Assembly: GCF_009933335.1 (NCBI RefSeq)
Contig: NZ_MAEL01000049.1
Coordinates: forward strand, 1 to 64,000
From: Candidatus Enterococcus willemsii
GTDB taxonomy: Bacteria > Bacillota > Bacilli > Lactobacillales > Enterococcaceae
DNA length: 64,000 bases
Direction: 5' to 3'
The position numbers were made by a program, and so were the translations under genes. The number at the start of each line of letters is the position of its first letter. Positions within the stretch are counted from its first letter, which is position 1. Below, in pieces: positions 24,193 through 32,530 of the stretch. The notes below the pieces were generated by a model that did no database searches, was not told the DNA's origin, and was given only the letters and a program-made list of their open reading frames with translations.

Positions 24193-25452
24193 ATGGAGAA
24201 AAAACAAGTAAACTCCGGTATGGAATATTGGAAGAAAATTATCATCTTGTTATGTTCAGGATGGGTAACAATTTGGATTTATCGCTCGGCTCTATCACCG
24301 GTATTTCCACAAATTAATGAATCTTTAGGGGGGAACATTTCGGATGCCGCTTTGGGTTCAATTTCTAGTTTCTATTTCTTGGGGTATGTGATTATGCAAA
24401 TTCCAGCGGGATATTTGGTAGATAAGATTGGGAAGAAGCGCGTATTGATTCCTGGATTTATTTTATTTGCTCTAGCAGCATTATTAATCTCGCAGGCAGC
24501 TAATATTTCAATGATTTATGTTGGAAGCTTTTTAGCAGGAATTGGTTGTGGTTCTTTCTATGGTTCGGCCTATTCATTGACATCACAAAATATTCCAGCA
24601 GATAAAAGAAGTTTTTCTACAGCTATTGTTAATAGCGGTTCGGCGGTAGGTTCAGGCTTTGGTTTAATTTTATCAAGTTTCATCGTTGTTCAAATGAAAA
24701 TGCCTTGGCAGACAATGATGTATATCTCAGCAGCGTTAACTGTATGTATGTTGATTGCTTTTGCATTAATTATTCGTTCGAATAAAGATGATGTAGCTTT
24801 TATTGAACGAGAAGAAGCAAAAGCGAAAGCTGCGGTATCAACAGAAGAATCGAAGCCAACAATTTCACCAGCTAAGTTGTTTGCACCAAAAATGTTATTT
24901 ACGTATGTCTTATACTTTGCAACTTGTTATGCATACTATATGACGGTTACTTGGTTACCAAACTTTTTAGGAACAGAACGTGGATTTGAAGGAGTAGCGA
25001 TTGGATTTTCTGCTTCGTTAGTTGCCTTTGCTTCAATTCCAGGTGCACTATTCTTTAGTCGCTTAGCTGATAAATACATGAATAAAAAAATTCAATTTAT
25101 CGTGGTATTAGAATTATTAGCAGCTGCGATGCTATTGATTACTGTTCAAGCAACGAACCAAGTATTCTTATTAATCGCTCTAATTTTATACGGATTCCTA
25201 GGAAAATTAGCAGTAGAACCAATTATTATTTCTTGGTTAGGAGAAAATGCACCAAAAGTTGGAGTTGGTACGACACTAGGTGTATTTAACTTCTTTGGTA
25301 TGATGTCTTCGGTTATTGCGCCAAGTCTAACAGGTAAAATCTCAGATATGACGGGTTCAAAAGAAATGGGTTTTTATATTTCAGTTGTTTTGTTAGTTGT
25401 CGGAACCGTATTGTTCTTACTTTCTAATATGAAACAAGCGAAAAAAGCTTAA
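24193..25452 (+). CDS. MFS transporter 3, close paralogue of carrier 1
   Basis: The 419-residue, 12-segment carrier is very similar to MFS carrier 1; differences cluster in the central loop (REEAKAKAAVSTEESKPT region). It follows pucG by 22 bases and probably belongs to the same transcript. A 110-base stretch (25213-25322) is identical at DNA level to 19612-19721 although flanking third positions differ, suggesting gene conversion. It likely has the same substrate class as carrier 1. Confidence 0.87.
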   Translation: MEKKQVNSGMEYWKKIIILLCSGWVTIWIYRSALSPVFPQINESLGGNISDAALGSISSFYFLGYVIMQIPAGYLVDKIGKKRVLIPGFILFALAALLISQAANISMIYVGSFLAGIGCGSFYGSAYSLTSQNIPADKRSFSTAIVNSGSAVGSGFGLILSSFIVVQMKMPWQTMMYISAALTVCMLIAFALIIRSNKDDVAFIEREEAKAKAAVSTEESKPTISPAKLFAPKMLFTYVLYFATCYAYYMTVTWLPNFLGTERGFEGVAIGFSASLVAFASIPGALFFSRLADKYMNKKIQFIVVLELLAAAMLLITVQATNQVFLLIALILYGFLGKLAVEPIIISWLGENAPKVGVGTTLGVFNFFGMMSSVIAPSLTGKISDMTGSKEMGFYISVVLLVVGTVLFLLSNMKQAKKA

Positions 25453-25461
25453 TGAATAGAG

Positions 25462-25500
25462 AGAAATGAGAGGTAAAGAGTACCTCTCATTTCTTTTTTT
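25462..25500 (+). terminator. terminator after MFS carrier 3
   Basis: AGAAATGAGAGGTA (25462-25475) pairs perfectly with its complement at 25481-25494 around a 5-base loop, followed by a T tract. Confidence 0.94.
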
Positions 25501-25616
25501 GATTTTATCTATTGTAAAAAAACGAATGAAATTTAATTTTTTTTAGTGTGAAGAATGACGAATTTGTTAAAAGCGGTTACACTATAGGTAGATATTAATA
25601 AAGGAGGAAGGTATGC

Positions 25617-27074
25617 TTGGAAAAAACAGATTATCAAATGACACCAGAAGAATTGGCTATCTTAGAAAAACGAGGATATAATCAAGATTTGTTGCCAAAG
25701 CCGTTTGAAAAAAGAGACATGGGCTGGAAAAATTATTTTACGTTGTGGATGGGATCAGTTCATAATATTCCAAATTATACAGCAGTTGGTGGATTTTTAT
25801 TTTTAGGATTGTCTCCTTTGAATGTCATGGTTGCTCTGATTATCAGCTCGATTGTTGTTGCAGCATTTATGACAATTAATGGCAAAGCAGGTTCGAAATA
25901 TGGTATCCCGTTTGCATTGCATTTACGTTCAACGTATGGGGATGTCGGAGCTAAATTACCAGGTTTTTTAAGAGGTTGTGTGGCGGCAATTGCGTGGTTT
26001 GGGTTACAAAACTTTACCGGTTCATTAGCGTTACTTATTTTAATTGGTAAAATTTGGCCACAATTTTTAACAATCGGTGGTGATACAACGCTTTTGGGGA
26101 TTAGCATCCCAGGTTTGATTGCATTTACTATTTTTTGGGCAATTAATGTATTGATTGGTTTTGGTGGTGGCAAAATTTTAAATCGTTTTACAGCTGTTTT
26201 AAGTCCGTTAATTTATATCGTCTTTGGAGGAATGGCGATTTGGGCGTTTCGCGTCAGTGGAGATATTAGTGAAATATTGACTTATGATACCGTGGGGGCA
26301 ACCCAAAACGTACCAATTATCTTTGGTTATTTAATGGTGATTAATTCAGTATTAGCTGTTTGGGCGGCTCCTGGCGCAAGTGTGTCAGATTTTACTCAAA
26401 ATGCTAAATCGACAAGAGACCAAGTTATTGGACAGACTGCTAGTTTAGTAGTTGGATATATTATTTTTGCGATTTTCAGTGTAGTGATTTTAATTGGTGG
26501 TTCGATCCATTATGGCATTCAAGAATGGAATGTATTGAATATTATTGAGCGATGGGACAATACTCCAGCCATTATTATTACGATGTCTGTTTTTCTATTA
26601 ACGACGGTATCGACGAATGCAACAGGGAATATTATCCCAGCAGCTTATCAATTAACCGCGTTGTTCCCTAAAAAAATAAATTACCAAAAAGGCGTATTGA
26701 TTGCCAGCATGATTAGTTTCCTTATTATGCCATGGAAGTTGATGGAAAATTCGGATAGTATTTTTATCTTTTTGAATACGATTGGTGCTGTTTTGGGACC
26801 GGTTGCTGGTGTGATGATCGCTAGTTTCTATTTTGTTAAAAAACAAGAGATTAACTTGAATGACTTGTATATGGACACTAGCAACAAGAATACAAAGAAT
26901 ATTTACAAAGGAATCAACCAATCGGCATATATCGCGACTATCGTGGGACTTATCTTGTCCTTAAGCGGACAATTTATTCCAGCTTTAAAAGCTATTTCGG
27001 ATATTTCGTGGTTAGTTGGTTTTGGATCAGCGTTTACTATTTATTTACTTTTACCAAAAAAATCTTCTAAATAG
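25617..27074 (+). CDS. NCS1-family allantoin permease
   Basis: The 485-residue membrane protein of the nucleobase:cation symporter-1 family has about 12 segments. The N-terminal FxxRDMGWKNYFTLWMG..HN segment and the GIPFALHLRSTYG and WFGLQNFTGS segments are typical of AllP/PucI/YbbW. I chose a TTG start at 25617, 9 bases after AGGAGG; the ATG at 25613 is in another frame. It precedes allB by 31 bases, so uptake and ring opening of allantoin are probably co-transcribed. Uracil or hydantoin would be alternative NCS1 substrates, but allB next door favours allantoin. Confidence 0.9.
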   Translation: MEKTDYQMTPEELAILEKRGYNQDLLPKPFEKRDMGWKNYFTLWMGSVHNIPNYTAVGGFLFLGLSPLNVMVALIISSIVVAAFMTINGKAGSKYGIPFALHLRSTYGDVGAKLPGFLRGCVAAIAWFGLQNFTGSLALLILIGKIWPQFLTIGGDTTLLGISIPGLIAFTIFWAINVLIGFGGGKILNRFTAVLSPLIYIVFGGMAIWAFRVSGDISEILTYDTVGATQNVPIIFGYLMVINSVLAVWAAPGASVSDFTQNAKSTRDQVIGQTASLVVGYIIFAIFSVVILIGGSIHYGIQEWNVLNIIERWDNTPAIIITMSVFLLTTVSTNATGNIIPAAYQLTALFPKKINYQKGVLIASMISFLIMPWKLMENSDSIFIFLNTIGAVLGPVAGVMIASFYFVKKQEINLNDLYMDTSNKNTKNIYKGINQSAYIATIVGLILSLSGQFIPALKAISDISWLVGFGSAFTIYLLLPKKSSK

Positions 27075-27105
27075 AAGAGATAATTATAATTGGAGGGAAG
27101 CAAGT

Positions 27106-28470
27106 ATGAGTTATGATTTAGTCATTAAGAACGGTTTAGTTATTTTAGAAGGTGGCGAAGTCCAGACAGATGTTGCTGTGAAAGATGGTTTGATTGCAGC
27201 AATTGGTGATGGATTGGTTGGCGACAAAGAAATCGATGCGAAAGGATTAATCGTGAGTCCGGGAATGTTGGATGCTCATGTACACATCACTGATCCAGGA
27301 GGCGGTTATCGTGATGAATGGGAAGGATACATTACTGGAACGGCCGCATGTGCCAAAGGTGGCGTAACTTCTTTTATGGAAATGCCTTTAAATCAAATTC
27401 CAGCAACATTTGACGGTGATTCTTTACAAGTCAAATACAATGCAGGAAAAAATAAATTAAAAGCAGACGTTGCTTCATTCGGCGGTCTAGTTCCATTTAA
27501 TTTAGATGGTGGTATTCAGGAATTAAATGACGGTGGCGTGGCTGCGTATAAATGCTTTATGGCAACTTGTGGGGATCGTGCTATTTCAGAAGACTTTATG
27601 AATGTGGATGATTATTCTTTATATGAAGGGATGAAACAAATTGCTAAAACTGGAAAAGTCTTAGCAATTCATGCCGAAAATGCAGCAATTACCGATCGTT
27701 TAGGTGAAATTGCTTATAAAAATGGGGAGACAACCTTAAAAGCTTATGTCGCAACACGTCCTGTCTTTACCGAAGTTGAGCCAATTCGTCGGGCGATTTT
27801 ATTAGCAAAAGAAACAGGTTGTCGCATTCATATCTGCCATGTCGCTTGTCCTGAAGGTGTAGATGAAGTAACCAAAGCGCGTGAAGAAGGTGTTGATGTC
27901 ACGTGTGAAACGTGTACGCATTATCTATACTTTGAAACAGACGAGCTAGATGCTATTGGACCAGTCGTAAAATGTTCACCACCAATTCGTGATAAAAAAG
28001 CGCAAGACGGTTTATGGGAGAAATTATTGAACAATGAAATTGCTTTTGTGACATCAGATCATTCACCTTGTACACCAGATTTGAAAGATACAGACAATGC
28101 ATTTGATGCTTGGGGTGGTATTTCTGGTGTTCAAAACAATGTGGATGTTTTATTTGATGAAGGGGTACAAAAACGCGGGATGAGTTTGACGCAATTTGCA
28201 GATATCATTGCTAAAAATCCAGCTGATCGTTATAATTTAACGCAAAAAGGCCGGATTAGTATTGGCAAAGACGCAGACTTTGTCTTAATTAAACCAAATG
28301 CTCCATACACGTTAAAAGTAGAAGATTTAGAATATCGTAACCCAATTAGTCCGTATATTGGACGTGAGATTGGAGCACAAGTTGTTCAAACAATATTACG
28401 TGGAGAGGTTGTTTATAGTCAAGAGACAGGCGTGACAAGTGAATTTTCAGGTAAGTTCATCAAAAAATAA
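27106..28470 (+). CDS. allB: allantoinase
   Basis: Binuclear metal amidohydrolase that opens the hydantoin ring of allantoin to give allantoate. The 454-residue protein has the HxH motif in DAHVHITDPGG (His58, His60), the lysine to be carboxylated in AAYKCF (Lys149), AIHAEN (His189), HICHVA, and TSDHSP with the metal Asp. ATG 27106 has GGAGGG upstream. These features also fit dihydropyrimidinase or hydantoinase relatives, but the neighbouring allC/allD/allE genes make allantoinase much more likely. It ends at a bidirectional terminator. Confidence 0.93.
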   Translation: MSYDLVIKNGLVILEGGEVQTDVAVKDGLIAAIGDGLVGDKEIDAKGLIVSPGMLDAHVHITDPGGGYRDEWEGYITGTAACAKGGVTSFMEMPLNQIPATFDGDSLQVKYNAGKNKLKADVASFGGLVPFNLDGGIQELNDGGVAAYKCFMATCGDRAISEDFMNVDDYSLYEGMKQIAKTGKVLAIHAENAAITDRLGEIAYKNGETTLKAYVATRPVFTEVEPIRRAILLAKETGCRIHICHVACPEGVDEVTKAREEGVDVTCETCTHYLYFETDELDAIGPVVKCSPPIRDKKAQDGLWEKLLNNEIAFVTSDHSPCTPDLKDTDNAFDAWGGISGVQNNVDVLFDEGVQKRGMSLTQFADIIAKNPADRYNLTQKGRISIGKDADFVLIKPNAPYTLKVEDLEYRNPISPYIGREIGAQVVQTILRGEVVYSQETGVTSEFSGKFIKK

Positions 28471-28473
28471 TCG

Positions 28474-28507
28474 AAAAAAGCGTTGTGCATTGTACAACGC
28501 TTTTTTT
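28474..28507. terminator. bidirectional terminator allB/FAH-family gene
   Basis: An AAAAAAGCGTTGT stem (28474-28486) pairs with ACAACGCTTTTTT (28494-28506) around a 7-base loop, with A and T tracts on both sides. It serves the two convergent genes. Confidence 0.93.
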
Positions 28508-29392
28508 CTATGCTTTGACAGGATTCTTCAATGGTTCAAAAGAAAAGTTATTAGGACCAGTGATTTGACATTCAATGGTATCGCCTATTTGTAAAGGCGT
28601 AGAAGCGGGTGTTCCAGTCATTAAGACATCTCCGGCTTGCCAGCCTTGGATTTGACTAATTAAGGCAAGTTGGCGTGCGGGTGAAAAAGCCATGTGATTG
28701 ACGGTATCTCGTCCTAGCTCTTTTCCGTTCAAAATAGTATGAACAGTTAATGCAGAAACATCAGGAACTTCATCAGGTGTCACTAATTGCGGTCCAAAAC
28801 TAAAGAAGGTGTCAAATGATTTGGCAATTGCCATAAAGCGCGGATTACGTAGTAGAATGGATTTTTCAGTCATATCTAGTGCTGTAGTATAGCCAACAAT
28901 ATAATCTTGCCAATTTTCTTCGTCAATATTTTTGGCTTCAGTACCTAAAATAACTGCCAATTCAGCTTCACCAGTCGTTAACGGTTCAGCTGATAGTTTT
29001 GGTAGCACGATAGAATCATTATTGCCAATAATTGTATTTGCTGGTTTGAAAAAGCTACTTGGAAAATCAGTGGGGATTTCGGTAGCTAGCGCACTTGCTT
29101 GGCCCATATAATTTACACCAATCCCAAAAATTTGATTCGGATGACGATACAAAGGACCATAGGTGATGTTGTCAAACGGTAAAATCAAATCTGTTTGTGT
29201 ATTCAACCAATTGTGTTCTTCGAGGAACCAATCTCTTAAAGGCAAAATTCGTGCTTCTTTAATTAACGTTAGTAAATTTTCTTGGTAGATAGCACCAATT
29301 CGATCCGTTAAGGCAGTCAAAGGAACAACACCTTGCTTGACGACAATCACAGGGTATTCTTGGTTATTATCAATGATAGTTGACAGACGCAT
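28508..29392 (-). CDS. fumarylacetoacetate hydrolase (FAH) family protein
   Basis: The 294-residue protein has the FAH fold signature in its C-terminal two-thirds: FGIGVNYMGQASA, SSFFKPANTIIG, GEAELAVILG (metal Glu residues), GYTTALDMTEK and GDVLMTGTP. Members hydrolyse C-C bonds of acylpyruvates, hydrate or decarboxylate oxo-acids. The N-terminal ~90 residues are an extra domain. ATG 29392 follows GAGGAGG; an upstream in-frame start lacks a ribosome site. It is divergent from a permease and a CodA-like protein whose promoter carries the allantoin-island element, so it may act on a product of the same unknown pathway. Reaction not assignable. Confidence 0.82.
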   Translation of the reverse strand: MRLSTIIDNNQEYPVIVVKQGVVPLTALTDRIGAIYQENLLTLIKEARILPLRDWFLEEHNWLNTQTDLILPFDNITYGPLYRHPNQIFGIGVNYMGQASALATEIPTDFPSSFFKPANTIIGNNDSIVLPKLSAEPLTTGEAELAVILGTEAKNIDEENWQDYIVGYTTALDMTEKSILLRNPRFMAIAKSFDTFFSFGPQLVTPDEVPDVSALTVHTILNGKELGRDTVNHMAFSPARQLALISQIQGWQAGDVLMTGTPASTPLQIGDTIECQITGPNNFSFEPLKNPVKA

Positions 29393-29591
29393 AGATAAAC
29401 CTCCTCTTTTTTTGTTTATCATAACGTGTTTTGTAAGAACAAACAATAGGGAACGCTTTCTTTAATTAAAGATGTAATATTTTTATAGTATGTTCATAAT
29501 CAATTTATGAGCAAAAATATATATCCCTAGTTTAGAATTGTGTATAATTGTTATTGTTTTGTGTTTTCTTAGTGTTTGTTTTAAATAGAAA

Positions 29592-29653
29592 TTCGCTTTT
29601 TGGATAAAAAATAGCCAGTTGTTTTAGCACTTTATCCAATGAAAACGCAAACA
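29592..29653. promoter_or_regulatory. second copy of the island operator, with cre, in the FAH/permease divergent region
   Basis: The left arm has TTCGCTTT then TTGGATAAAA (29600-29609). The right arm has CTTTATCCAA (29630-29639) followed by a perfect cre, ATGAAAACGCAAACA (29639-29653). Arm starts are 30 bases apart, exactly as at 8523/8553. The gap 29393-29807 holds no gene I can support. Confidence 0.65.
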
Positions 29654-29807
29654 ACAACGATTAAAATAAGAGTAACAAATGAGTAAAGAAGGGAGGATAT
29701 TTTGATAGCGTTATTTTAAAATGATCGTTTAATGTTACAAAGCAATTATTTTTTTATGGCATTTCACAAAGTAATTATAAAATATAACTCAAAAAGGAGT
29801 GTTTCTA

Positions 29808-31166
29808 ATGAAAGTACCTAAAAAATTAGGTTTTATTCTCACGGTTATTGTACTAGGTATTCTTTTTCCGACAGTTACCTGGGCAGATACAATTGACAAA
29901 ATTGCCGCACCAACTGGTTTTATGGCTGTCTTAACAATTGTTCCTTTAATTGTCGTGTTAACTTTATTGTTCTTAAAAGTAGATATGATTATCGCCGGAT
30001 TGGCCGGTGGTGTGCTAGCAATGATTATTGGTGGGGTTGGTTTAGCAGAAGCAAATAAGCAGTTGCTAGAAACAATTCCAACCATGTTAAGCATTACAGT
30101 GCCAATTATTAATTCAGCAGTAGCGATGGCTGTATTTAAGTCGGGTGGTTATTCAGCGGCCTTGACGTTGGCTAAACGTGGAACCAAAGGAAAAGTTGAA
30201 TGGGTTTCAGCGTTTATCGTGGTCTTATTAGCCGCAGCAACGTATATGTCAGGAATTGGTGGCGGAAGTGCGATGGTTATTGCTCCGTTAGCTTTTGCGG
30301 CAGTAGGCGTGGTACCTGAATTGATTGCAGCAATGTCTTTAGCTGCAGCAGTATCCTTTACGACTTCACCAGCTTCTTTAGAATCAAGTATTGTTTCTAA
30401 ACTAGGAAATTTAGAGGTTAGTGATTATGTAGCAACAATGCGTCCTTACTGGTTAGCATTTGTTGTTTTAGCCATTGTCTTAGCTTTTTGGGGAACAAAG
30501 CGCCGAAACATTGGTTTTAAAGAAGAGGAAAATGATGAGTATGGCACGATGAGTAATGGTCAATTATTCAAAATTACCTTACCTGCTATTTTCTTATTAT
30601 TTGCCGTCATCTTTGGACCTTTAGTGAATGATGTGACAGGGATTGTGATGTTTACTCCATTAACGTATATGATTGTTACGCTAGCGTTGATTTTCATTTG
30701 TACTAAATTCAATATGAATCAATCAGTTGAAGCTATGGTTGATGGTTCGACTTATATTTTAACACGTTTATTCCAAGTCGGAATTTTCTTGGCATTTATT
30801 AATGTCATTGCTCAAACTGGAACATTTGCGGTAATTGCTGGTTTGGCAAATGCTGCGCCGACAGCTATTGTCGTACCGGTTGCGGTATTGACGGGTATTT
30901 TAATTGGAATTCCTGCGGGAGCATACGTTGGTTCGGTATTAACATTGGTTTTACCAGTCGCAGTATCGTTAGGATTTTCACCAGTTGCTCTAGGCTTTGT
31001 AACGATTGGTGTTGGTTTGGGAAGTCAAATGAGTTTTGTAAATATTACAATGCAAGCTTTGTCTTCAGGATTCCAGTTACCAATTCTTGATATTGTAAAA
31101 GGTAACGTAAAATGGATTAGTCTTGCTTCAGTTATTCTATTGATTGTATCGTTCATTTTTGCTTAG
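29808..31166 (+). CDS. multi-pass permease, ion-transporter superfamily-like
   Basis: The 452-residue protein has a signal-like first hydrophobic segment ending in TWADT (about residue 28) and about 11 further membrane segments. The GIGGGSAMVIAPLAF and TTSPASLESS stretches recall re-entrant loops of the IT superfamily (CitMHS, GntP, DcuC). I cannot name the exact family. ATG 29808 lies 8 bases after AAAAAGGAG. It is 32 bases before a CodA-like amidohydrolase and should import its substrate. The promoter carries the element shared with the allantoin genes. Confidence 0.75.
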   Translation: MKVPKKLGFILTVIVLGILFPTVTWADTIDKIAAPTGFMAVLTIVPLIVVLTLLFLKVDMIIAGLAGGVLAMIIGGVGLAEANKQLLETIPTMLSITVPIINSAVAMAVFKSGGYSAALTLAKRGTKGKVEWVSAFIVVLLAAATYMSGIGGGSAMVIAPLAFAAVGVVPELIAAMSLAAAVSFTTSPASLESSIVSKLGNLEVSDYVATMRPYWLAFVVLAIVLAFWGTKRRNIGFKEEENDEYGTMSNGQLFKITLPAIFLLFAVIFGPLVNDVTGIVMFTPLTYMIVTLALIFICTKFNMNQSVEAMVDGSTYILTRLFQVGIFLAFINVIAQTGTFAVIAGLANAAPTAIVVPVAVLTGILIGIPAGAYVGSVLTLVLPVAVSLGFSPVALGFVTIGVGLGSQMSFVNITMQALSSGFQLPILDIVKGNVKWISLASVILLIVSFIFA

Positions 31167-31198
31167 GTTGAAAAAGGTTAAAGGAGAGGAAAATAACT

Positions 31199-32422
31199 AT
31201 GGATTTATTAATTAAACAAGCACGAATTGCAGATGGTGATTCGTTAAAAGACATCGCCATTAATGATGGAAAAATTGTTCAAATCGCTGAGCATATTGAG
31301 GAATCAGCTACTCGTGTGATCGAAGCCGATGGTCGTGTCTTGATCCCAGGTTTTGTGGAAAGTCACATTCATTTAGACAAAGCATTAATCGCTGATCGTA
31401 AACCGAATAAATCAGGAACGCTTCAAGAAGCAATTAAAGTAACTGCTGAATTGAAACCAACGTTTACAAGCGAAGATGTTTATGATCGTGCAAAACGTGT
31501 GCTAGATATGATTATTCCAAATGGTGTAACAGCAATTCGGACCCATTCTGAATTTGATCCAGCCCAAGGATTTACTGGTTTTGAAGTAATTTTGAAATTG
31601 AAGGAAGAGTACAAAGATTTAGTTGATATCCAAGTGGTTGCATTCCCGCAAGAAGGTATTTTTAAAGCACCTGGAACGGAAGAAATGATGTACCAAGCGA
31701 TGGAAATGGGTGCAGATGTTGTAGGAGGTATTCCTTACAATGATGCACCAGCAAATGAACATATCGATTTAGTCTTTGAAATTGCTAAAAAATACGGCAA
31801 AGATGTTGATTTACACCAAGATTTTGCGAATGAAGCTGATAATATGAGTATTGAATATCTTTGTAAAAAAACCATTGCAGAAGGCTATCAAGGTCGTGTA
31901 TCTGTTGGGCATTTGACAGCATTACATGCGTTACCGCCGGAAGAATTAGCTCGCATTATTGAGTTAATGGCAGAAGCGGATATTAATGTCATGGCGTTAC
32001 CAGCTACTGACTTGCACTTAGGTGCTCGTTCGGATGAATATAATGTACGCCGTGCAGTTACACCAATTCGTAAATTACGTGACGGTGGTGTCAATATGTG
32101 TATTGCAACGAATAATATTCGCAATGCTTTTACACCATATGGAAATGGGGATATTTTACAAACTGCTATGTTGGCAATTCCAGTAGCACACTTAGGTGGT
32201 GCCGATGACTTAGGTACGGTTTTACCGATGATTACGACAAATCCAGCACGTGCGATTGGTTTGAAGAACTATGGAATTGCAGAAGGAAATCAAGCGGATG
32301 TCGTCTTGTTAGATACAAAAGTGGTGGAACAGGCAATTATTGATATTCCAACTCGCTTGTTTGTCATTAAAAATGGCCGCGTAACGGTGGAAACAACGAA
32401 AGAAGTAACAATTCATCGCTAA
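31199..32422 (+). CDS. CodA-like amidohydrolase with altered active-site residues
   Basis: Amidohydrolase related to cytosine deaminase, 407 residues. Visible are the HxH metal motif in ESHIHLDKA (His56, His58), DLHQDF (His206) and SVGHLTALH (His238). Where E. coli CodA has the catalytic Glu (HCDE) this protein has HQDF, and where CodA has the metal-binding Asp in a GHDD context it reads ATNN (Asn305-Asn306). The downstream pattern NxFTPYGNGDIL still aligns with the CodA DPWYPLG region. It may therefore not deaminate cytosine; another cyclic amide or amidine is more likely. The ATG at 31199 follows AAAGGAGAGG. The last gene of its operon, followed by a terminator. Confidence 0.78.
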   Translation: MDLLIKQARIADGDSLKDIAINDGKIVQIAEHIEESATRVIEADGRVLIPGFVESHIHLDKALIADRKPNKSGTLQEAIKVTAELKPTFTSEDVYDRAKRVLDMIIPNGVTAIRTHSEFDPAQGFTGFEVILKLKEEYKDLVDIQVVAFPQEGIFKAPGTEEMMYQAMEMGADVVGGIPYNDAPANEHIDLVFEIAKKYGKDVDLHQDFANEADNMSIEYLCKKTIAEGYQGRVSVGHLTALHALPPEELARIIELMAEADINVMALPATDLHLGARSDEYNVRRAVTPIRKLRDGGVNMCIATNNIRNAFTPYGNGDILQTAMLAIPVAHLGGADDLGTVLPMITTNPARAIGLKNYGIAEGNQADVVLLDTKVVEQAIIDIPTRLFVIKNGRVTVETTKEVTIHR

Positions 32423-32429
32423 CAGCTAT

Positions 32430-32472
32430 CCGAGTGACCTATGAGCAATTATAGTTCACTCGGCTTTTTTTT
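32430..32472 (+). terminator. terminator after the CodA-like gene
   Basis: CCGAGTGA (32430-32437) pairs with TCACTCGG (32456-32463), with an inner CTAT/ATAG extension, and is followed by a T tract. Confidence 0.88.
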
Positions 32473-32530
32473 AGGATATAATCTTATTAGAAATATATTG
32501 TCGTAGAAAATTAGAAGAAAAGGAGAAATC

